Assembly: GCA_014155875.1 (NCBI GenBank)
Contig: JACEFZ010027051.1
Location: forward strand, 1 to 64,000
DNA: 64,000 bases
Reading direction: 5' to 3'
Source: Cepaea nemoralis
Taxonomy: Eukaryota; Mollusca; Gastropoda; Stylommatophora; Helicidae
This document shows, in pieces, positions 37,741-64,000 of this stretch (position 1 is its first letter; the number at the start of each line of letters is the position of its first letter). The notes beneath the pieces were generated by a model. That model searched no databases. It was not told the origin of the DNA and saw only the letters and a list, made by a program, of their open reading frames with translations. Made by a program: the position numbers and the translations under genes.

Positions 37741-37891
37741 CCACCACCACCACCACCACCACCATCACCACCACCACCACCACCATCATCATCACCACCA
37801 CCACCACCACCACCACCACCACCATCATCACCACCACCACCACCACCACCACCACCACCACCACCACCACCACATCATCATCATAATCACC

Positions 37892-37923
<32 letters not shown>

Positions 37924-37927
37924 AATC

Positions 37928-37961
<34 letters not shown>

Positions 37962-37978
37962 TCATAATCACCACCACC

Positions 37979-38012
<34 letters not shown>

Positions 38013-38047
38013 TAATCACCACCACCACCACCACCACCACCACCACC

Positions 38048-38094
<47 letters not shown>

Positions 38095-38215
38095 TATCAT
38101 CATCACCACCACCATCACCATCATCATCATCATCATCATCATAATCACCACCACCACCACCACCACCACCACAATCATCACCACCACCACTACCACAATT
38201 ATCATCGCCCAACAA
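37288..38215. repeat. giant CAT/CAC trinucleotide array
   Basis: About 930 bases of (CAT)n and (CAC)n blocks, with ATAATCACC junctions repeating every 60-75 bases in the middle, which suggests duplication of larger units. Open in all + frames (poly-His, poly-Ile/Thr, poly-Ser), which is a property of the repeat. On the - strand it is a GAT/GTG array lying 3' of the LINE end at 38250-38520. Confidence 0.97.
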
Positions 38216-38249
38216 CTTATCCTTCGCCTACCCCACCCCCCCCCCCTCC

Positions 38250-38530
38250 CCGCCCCAATGTCTGTGACGAAAGCTCTCTATCATAAGCCAGAGTCTTCTG
38301 CCTCTGGTGCTGTCATGTTAACATATTCTGTCACATCCTGAGTCCATATTCGTGGTGGTCTTCCTATTCTTCTCTTCCCCGCACACCTCTCTCCATAGTT
38401 TTATTTTCCAGGCGTTCATATCTGTTCTACATGCCCAGTTTGCTTCATTGTTCTGAACTTTATTTGTCCTAATAACAAATCTTCTGCGATTTTCAGTTCT
38501 TGTTTACCCAAGATCTGTTTGTTCTTTTTT
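38250..38530 (-). mobile_element. LINE 3' end fragment
   Basis: On the - strand: KQILGKQELKIAED, then LWREVCGEE-like and RPPRIWTQDVTEYV segments in shifting frames, which resemble the C-terminal region of RTE-like LINEs. The fragment ends 40 bases before the CAT/CAC array. Family assignment is tentative. Confidence 0.45.
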
Positions 38531-38559
38531 TTTATCGTTGAAATTTTAATCATCGTCAT

Positions 38560-39105
38560 GTACCTTGCCGATAAGCGTGGGCGGTCATGTTTCACCATTT
38601 CACACGATCACCAGAGTAGTGGATCAGCTCAGTGTTCTTGTATCGACCAGGCCATGTGGCAAAGCCATCCAGATATTTACTTGTCTGCCGTTCTCTTGTC
38701 CCCTCAATCTGGGCAGTTGTAACCAAGTTTTGCAATTTATTTCTTCTCATAACGTATCCAAAACGTCTAATTTCTCTAATCTGTTTACACTTTTCATTTG
38801 TTTCTGGTAGGACTTGGCCATTGGTTTTTCTGTCTGTCCATGGTATCCTTTGCATTTTTCTAGGAAACTACATTTCCACTACCATGAAATGTTGTTTTAG
38901 CTTGTCTACTAATTGTCCATATTTCCCATCTATATAAAAGTACAGGTTCCATGTAGCACTTCAACACTCTTTTTCTCGTTGCATTTGACATCTTTTTATT
39001 GGTCAGTATGTTTTCCCTCTGGCAAAAGGCTACCTTCGTGATAGCGATTCTTGTTCTAAAATTTTCAAGGCAACTATATAAAGATATGATAAAAATGTAA
39101 TACAA
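38560..39105 (-). pseudogene. RTE-like LINE C-terminal fragment
   Basis: On the - strand, RTRIAITKVAF, RKRVLKCYMEPVLLY, MQRIPWTDRKTNGQVLPE, MRRNKLQNLVTTAQIEG and HYSGDRVKW match the C-terminus at 31566-32180. The 3' flank reads ACATGACGATGATTAAAA, a GATGAT-type tail. 5'-truncated near 39110. Confidence 0.85.
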
Positions 39106-39129
39106 AACTGCTTATAACAAACAATTATT

Positions 39130-39660
39130 ATAGTACCTGCTGTATACTGGCTCCGCGGCGAAGGAGTTACGGATGCAGCTCGTAAACCCGCACACCGCGT
39201 TCGAAACACAACTGCCGGCAATTTGGCAGCAGCCCGCCTTGCGTTGTTTTTTTACGAAATAGTATGGGTGCCACCGGCTCCATGGCCGAGGGGTTAGCAG
39301 CTTTCTCCGCTAACCCCGAATACTCTCGTCACGTGACGCGACGAGAATTAGCAGTGGTTCGAATCGCAAAAGTGACTTATGAGAGTATGGAGCCGGTCGC
39401 TCAGAAAGTCGTGGCGTGCTGACGAGCGTAATCTAGCCTAGGAATCAACATACAGCTGAAAGATGCTGGTGTTGACCGCAATATCCTGAAAACAGGTTGG
39501 AAACGCGGGGAAAAAAAAGAAGAAAAAAAGTATGGGATGCCGGTCGCTCAGAAAGCAATGACAAACTACTGAACGTAAACTTGCCAAGAGATCACGAACA
39601 GCAAAAAAAAAGAGTAATGCTGGGGTAGACTGCGACGTCCTTTAAGCGATATGAAACTAA
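39130..39660 (+). mobile_element. cluster of three SINE family A copies
   Basis: Copy 1 (about 39135-39265) is truncated. Copy 2 (about 39267-39490) opens GGCTCCATGGCCGAGGGGTT, has a stem-loop-rich stretch, then GTGGTTCGAATCGC: A and B boxes with a long insert between them, as in tRNA-Ser or tRNA-Leu with their large variable arm. Copy 3 (39535-39655) is the 3' half only. All end with the TGCTGGTGTTGAC..ATCCTG or GACGTCCT segment. Confidence 0.7.
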
Positions 39661-39842
39661 CCTCCTGTATGAGATTAAATTCCTCCATGGTTTGAGGAAT
39701 CAACATCACAGCGCTCTGGACGAAACCATAGATGCATAGTCTCCTCCAGCCAATGTTCTAAGATGTAAATATTTGGAACTGTAAGAGATAAACATTATTC
39801 CTTTATTCTCGCCCACAGTTGACTTCAAGAATTCCACAGAAG

Positions 39843-60406
<20,564 letters not shown>

Positions 60407-60472
60407 TTTTAAACCACACATTGAGTAAAAATATGCAAATGAAGGAGTTAATGCAATATCTAGGATATAAAC

Positions 60473-60573
60473 GTTAAAAGAAACAGAAACAATTAAAGAA
60501 ACAGAAACGTTTAAAGAAACAGCAATGGTTTAAAGAAACAGCAAGGGTTTAGAGAAACAGCAAAGGTTTAAAA
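60473..60573. repeat. 21-bp tandem repeat downstream of the glycosyltransferase stop
   Basis: About five copies of AAAGAAACAGCAAGGTTT-like units. Probably in the 3' UTR or just past the poly-A site. Confidence 0.85.
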
Positions 60574-60574
60574 G

Positions 60575-60815
60575 GCACGAGGATCGACTTCATTGCACCA
60601 AGTTTTATCCCATGTGACTCGTTATCTTTCCACAGAGCTGCTTGCCGAAAGCGTCGCGCAAAGCACGAACTCCGTAGTTCCAGCGACGACCCTCATGAGT
60701 CTCCGAGAAAATTGCACTCGTCAGCAGAAAGTCGTAGTCAGGTATTGAACCCACAACATTCGGAGAGCGAGGCGGGCAGCTTAACATCTTGGCCACGTAG
60801 ACTCCTAACAGCCAG
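60575..60815 (-). mobile_element. tRNA-derived SINE, family B
   Basis: On the - strand: GGAGTCTACGTGGCCAAGAT (A-box-like), TTGTGGGTTCAATACC (B-box-like), GGAACTACGGAGTTCGTGCT and, at the 3' end, CATGGGATAAAACTTGGTGC. Matches 128-365 along its length. Confidence 0.75.
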
Positions 60816-60844
60816 AGCAGATGGGTAGAAGTAATACTTATGTG

Positions 60845-61125
60845 GAAAGCTGCGGTGGTCTAGTAGCTAGACGCGTGGCCGTCGACCGGATGGTCACGGG
60901 TTTGAACCAACATCGCGCAGAAAAGGGGCGGAGGGAGCATTTCTACAACTGACCTGGGTTGCCAGTTTAAATTTGGTGCTAGTAAATGTTGTCTGAAGTG
61001 AAGACGGCCGTGGGAAGACTGACCACCCACCCCTGGAGTCCCGGTTGACCTGTAAAAAATGGGTTGAGCACCGCATGCCCAATGCATGGTCAAGCGTGTT
61101 AATGGGTCATGGTAATTTTTTTTGC
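60845..61125 (+). mobile_element. tRNA-derived SINE, family C
   Basis: A box TGGTCTAGTAGCTAGACGCG and B box GGGTTTGAACC with normal tRNA spacing, a tRNA-unrelated body, and a T-run near 61115. Only copy seen in the window. Could be a tRNA pseudogene joined to other sequence. Confidence 0.6.
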
Positions 61126-61127
61126 CA

Positions 61128-61372
61128 TATCCTATTTACAGGACATTGCAGTCAACACCAGCATTTTTCAGCTGCTGTTGATGTCTTTGAAAGTTTTTAC
61201 GTTCAGTAGTTTGCCATTGCTTTCTGAATGACCGGCTCACATATCTTCCGTAAGAAACCAACGCGACGCGATGCGCTGCCGAATCTCGCGCAGCTGTATT
61301 TCGTACGTGAGTATACGGGATTACGAACAACATCCTTAACTTCTTCGCCAGGGAGACCGGCCATGGTAATTT
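61128..61372 (-). mobile_element. SINE, family A, nearly full length
   Basis: On the - strand: CCGGTCTCCCTGGCGAAGAA (A-box-like), GAGCCGGTCATTCAGAAAGC, CAAACTACTGAACGTAAA, CAGCAGCTGAAAAATGCTGG, GACTGCAATGTCCTGTAAAT. Matches 30838-31082 throughout. Confidence 0.8.
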
Positions 61373-61439
61373 ACTATTACGCATTTCGTCATTATGGCTA
61401 GGGCAGCCTTTTGCTAGATGGAAAATATACTGATCCCCC

Positions 61440-61890
61440 CAAAAATGATGTCAATTGCAATGATAAAAAGAGTGTTGAAGTGCTACAACGATCCTGTATT
61501 TTTGTATGGATGCGAAGCGTGGACAATGAGCAACCAAGCTGAATAACATCTGGAATAACATCTGAAGGCTGTGGAAATGTGGTTTCTGAGGAAAATGCAA
61601 AGAATACCATGGACAGACAGAAAAACCAATGACCAAGTCCTACAAGAAATAAATGAAAATCTTAAACTGAGTAGAGAATTAGGTGCAGACTTTCACACTT
61701 TTTTTGGACACGGTTTGAGAAGGAAACAATTGGAGAATTTGGTGACAACTAGCAAGATTGAGTGGTAGAGACAAATGGATGACTTGACCACGTGATGTGG
61801 TCGAGACAATAACTCAGAACTGATCTACGACTCTGGTGATAGTGTGAGATGACAAAACATGACCGTCAACGTTTATCGGCATGGCACACG
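61440..61890 (+). pseudogene. RTE-like LINE C-terminal fragment
   Basis: LYGCEAWTMSNQAE, MQRIPWTDRKTNDQVLQEI, FFGHGLRRKQLENLVTTSKI and NMTVNVYRHGT match 31566-32180, broken by stops. Ends in CACGACGATGATAATAATGA, a GAT tail (61888-61907). 5'-truncated near 61440. Confidence 0.82.
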
Positions 61891-61904
61891 ACGATGATAA
61901 TAAT

Positions 61905-62140
61905 GAAGTAAGTAATAATGTCACAGCGAGTCGCTCTTTATATAATGCCTCAACACTTGGTTTACTGGTACGTATTCTGTCATAAATGGAGTAAGTGGTA
62001 ATCTCATAGTGAGTTGCTCTGTACAGCATGCTCCAACTCTGGGTTTTCTTGGTGCCACAATATTACAGTGGCTAGCACTCGTACCTGTTGACCTGGTGGT
62101 TATCTGTTCGGATCCCCACCGATTGATTCCCATTCAGAAA
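61905..62140. repeat. 90-bp partial duplication and tRNA-like stretch
   Basis: 61910-61975 and 61990-62055 are diverged copies (GTAAGTAATAATGTCACAGC / GTAAGTGGTAATCTCATAGT). 62055-62115 has TGGCTAGCACTCG and GTTCGGATCCCC in the positions of tRNA A and B boxes, so a SINE head is possible, but I see no second copy. Confidence 0.4.
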
Positions 62141-62189
62141 TCATTAGTCAAACCGACTGTCTGGTACTAAATACGTTTTGTAAGGTCAA

Positions 62190-62445
62190 AGGTAACAGCA
62201 TGATATTTTACTTGCACATAGCGGTTTCCAGAGGAGGCATTGGAGAACATCGTGACAATCGGAAAGATCAGCGGGAAAAGAGGCATAGGTAGATCATGAG
62301 AAATGGATGCTGAATGGACTGAGACGGTGGTATGGAGGAATATCAATAGCATTGTTGATACAGAACACCAAAGACCGAGAGCTGTGGAGATACATGAACG
62401 CCTAAGCCAGTTGGCAGGGCACTTGATGATGATGATAATATTGAC
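62190..62445 (+). pseudogene. LINE 3' end fragment
   Basis: LENIVTIGKISGKRGIGRS, then EWTETVVWRN and LSQLAGHL in shifting frames, resembling the last 80 residues of RTE-like LINEs. Ends TTGATGATGATGATAATA, a GAT tail. Confidence 0.6.
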
Positions 62446-62559
62446 TTCCAGGTAGACCTCGCTTACAGTTGGTACCCGGATATATTCTGGGAAGGGAACG
62501 CGTCAGATGCTATATTGATCGGATCAGCTATCGACTTTCAAATGACCAATAAAGCATGG

Positions 62560-62725
62560 GACTTAAACCATTTACCCCGGGAAGGTTAACCCGGTCAACA
62601 AATGCCCTCAGAAGTCGGATGTGTCGGCCTAACGGCGCAAGAACACAGCTCTGCTGTAAACAGACACAAGGTAATCACGTCCAAAAAAAAAATTCCGGAT
62701 GAACGCAGAAGAAGAAGAAGAAACC
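62560..62725 (+). mobile_element. 3' end of the 26600-29890 LINE or a SINE sharing it
   Basis: Matches 29760-29890: AACCCGGTCAACAAATGCC, CACAGCTCTGCTGTAAACAG and a terminal GAACGCAGAAGAAGAAGAAG. No LINE coding sequence precedes it. Confidence 0.65.
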
Positions 62726-62852
62726 ATTTACCCATTATGTTTCAATGTGTGCTAAAGGGCTCATTGTTGTTCGCTTGCCCTCCACTTCCTCATTGGAGAA
62801 TAGCCCCTCAACAATCTCATAAGTCATCCTTTCTTTAGCTATCCCATGCAGC

Positions 62853-63205
62853 TCCGTCCATCATCTAATCATGTCATCTTGTTCCTCTTGTACCTTGCAG
62901 TGTCGAGGTGAAGCATAAACAGCGAGAGAGTGCTCGTCCATCATCTCATCTTGTTCCTCTTGTACCTTGCAGTGTCGAGGTGAAGCATAAACAGCCGGAG
63001 AGTGCCAATCCATCATCTCATCTTGTTCCCCTTGTAACTTGCTGTGTCGAGGTGAAGCATAAACAGCGATAGAGTGCTCGTCCATCATCTCATCTTGTTC
63101 CTCTTATACCTTGCGGTGTCGAGGTGAAACATACACAACGAGAGAGTACTCGTCCATCATCTCATCTCATCTTGTTCCTCTTGTACCTTGCGGTCAAAGA
63201 CTAAA
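62853..63205. repeat. 75-bp minisatellite, 4-5 copies
   Basis: Unit has CATCTTGTTCCTCTTGTACC, TTGCAGTGTCGAGGTGAAGC and AGAGTGCTCGTCCATCATCT. The - strand frame with VYASPRHCKVQEEQDEMMDE repeats is an effect of the 75-bp (25-codon) unit. Confidence 0.92.
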
Positions 63206-64000
63206 AATAATGCATTCGAGTGCGGAGAGTCAGCAAAAAAAAACAAACAAACTAGAAAACATCTTGGACCTAGAAAAAGTAAGCGTATGTTGCTTGCAAG
63301 AAACTCACCTCAACGAAAATATAGCCTTCAAAATCAGAGGCCACCCGTGTTACTGATCTGACCGAAAGGGCATGCGAAAGGGTGGGATGCTGACCCTTGT
63401 AAAAAAAATAACCTCACTGCTTCCCAAATTGAAGTTTACATGGAAATGTCTGAGTATCGGACACTTAAATTTAAGACAGGCAATACAGACCTACTTCTGA
63501 TCAATTACTACTGTCCAAATGACCGTCCACAGGCACTGGACACACTACCATTAAAAGAAAAAAATGATTGTGTGTGGCGATTTCAACAGCCACCCGCAGA
63601 GCTGGGGCTATGATCACATGGACCAGGGAGGAGAGAGACTGGAAGACTGGCAGAATGAGCATAAATTCACCTTGATTAACAAGCTGTCCGACCCAAATAT
63701 GTTCTACTCAAGATCATGGCACACTACAACTACACCCGACCTGGCTATTCATTCACCAGACCTAGAGTGGAACATTACACGAATTGTTGGGAAACAACTT
63801 GATGGCAGCGACCATCGGCCAGGCTTTCTAACTGTAGAAAGTGAGCTTGTAAGTGAAAACAGCACCCTCTCGAGGTGGAACTACAAGAAAGCAGACTGGG
63901 TAAGTACAAGCATCGCACCAGCATACTGGTTAGAAACCTGAACACTGAGAAAGACATAAATAAAGTAGTTGAGGAGTTTGGGAAATACATACTACAGGCA
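63206..64000 (+). pseudogene. LINE endonuclease region, cut by window end
   Basis: ENILDLEKVSVCCLQETHL keeps the catalytic Glu (QET), then a stop at about 63356 and frame changes; VCGDFNSHPQSWGYDHMDQ and LDGSDHRPGFLTV (the SDH block) follow in the frame from 63564, which ends near 63941. The style (GDFNSHPQ.WGY) is that of LINEs with RNase H such as the one at 10573-12566, but the two do not overlap, so family identity cannot be tested here. Confidence 0.75.

Noticed and set aside
37148..38341. Histidine-rich protein of nearly 400 codons
   Set aside because: A direct reading of a CAT/CAC microsatellite, open in all + frames, with no conserved flanking domain.
39819..39842. Translation start at the first open codon after 39818
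   Set aside because: That codon is TTG directly after a splice acceptor; the first ATG in frame is 39843, right before a membrane anchor.
60859..60920. Functional tRNA gene at the head of SINE family C
   Set aside because: Box spacing is tRNA-like, but I could not form a good acceptor stem and the sequence continues into an A/T-rich body.

Overview
This looks like nuclear DNA of an animal, and most probably of a mollusc; a gastropod is my best guess. The guess is inference: it rests on GT-AG introns, several clades of non-LTR retrotransposon, tRNA-derived SINEs, MITEs and a very heavy load of simple repeats, not on a species-specific marker. I see no bacterial operon, phage, plasmid, CRISPR, rRNA or functional tRNA gene.

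There is one convincing host gene. It is a core-2/I-branching beta-1,6-N-acetylglucosaminyltransferase-like gene (GT14 family) on the + strand with coding exons 39843-40666, 49602-49682, 50355-50497, 55783-55896 and 60219-60406. All four GT-AG junctions keep phase (2, 2, 1, 1) and give a 449-residue type II membrane protein with no internal stop. A good splice acceptor just before 39819 implies at least one upstream untranslated exon that I could not place. The introns are packed with repeats: intron 1 holds a 4.2-kb array of a 27-bp unit, intron 2 is almost wholly trinucleotide repeat, and introns 3 and 4 hold AACC-type repeats, LINE fragments and a dispersed 48-57-bp repeat.

Nearly all the rest is transposon and repeat. 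1-7.3 kb: an internally deleted Ty3/gypsy-type LTR element on the - strand (1109-6051) sitting in a GAT-rich array. 7.3-15.4 kb: three minisatellites, a hairpin MITE, a 5'-inverted LINE with RT and RNase H (10431-12566), SINE and MITE copies, and a very long (ATCT)n tract. 15.6-22.9 kb: a decayed CR1/L2-like LINE with an esterase-type ORF1, a G-depleted 3.3-kb spacer and an EN-RT ORF2. 22.9-26.6 kb: GA/GT arrays in a higher-order repeat, then G-rich repeats. 26.6-29.9 kb: an APE-type LINE. 29.9-36.2 kb: a nested stack, in which a second CR1/L2-like copy is split by an RTE-like LINE that is itself split by a 648-bp SINE-like element with 13-bp target duplications. 37.3-38.2 kb: a giant CAT/CAC array beside LINE 3' ends. 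60.4-64 kb: SINEs, LINE 3' ends, a 75-bp minisatellite and the start of another LINE.

No gene system of unknown type is evident. The points most worth following are the reconstructed glycosyltransferase gene and its repeat-filled introns, the 27-bp array that is open on both strands, the link between RTE-like LINE 3' tails and the GAT arrays, and the SINE families. All long open frames inside microsatellites and minisatellites are treated as non-coding.
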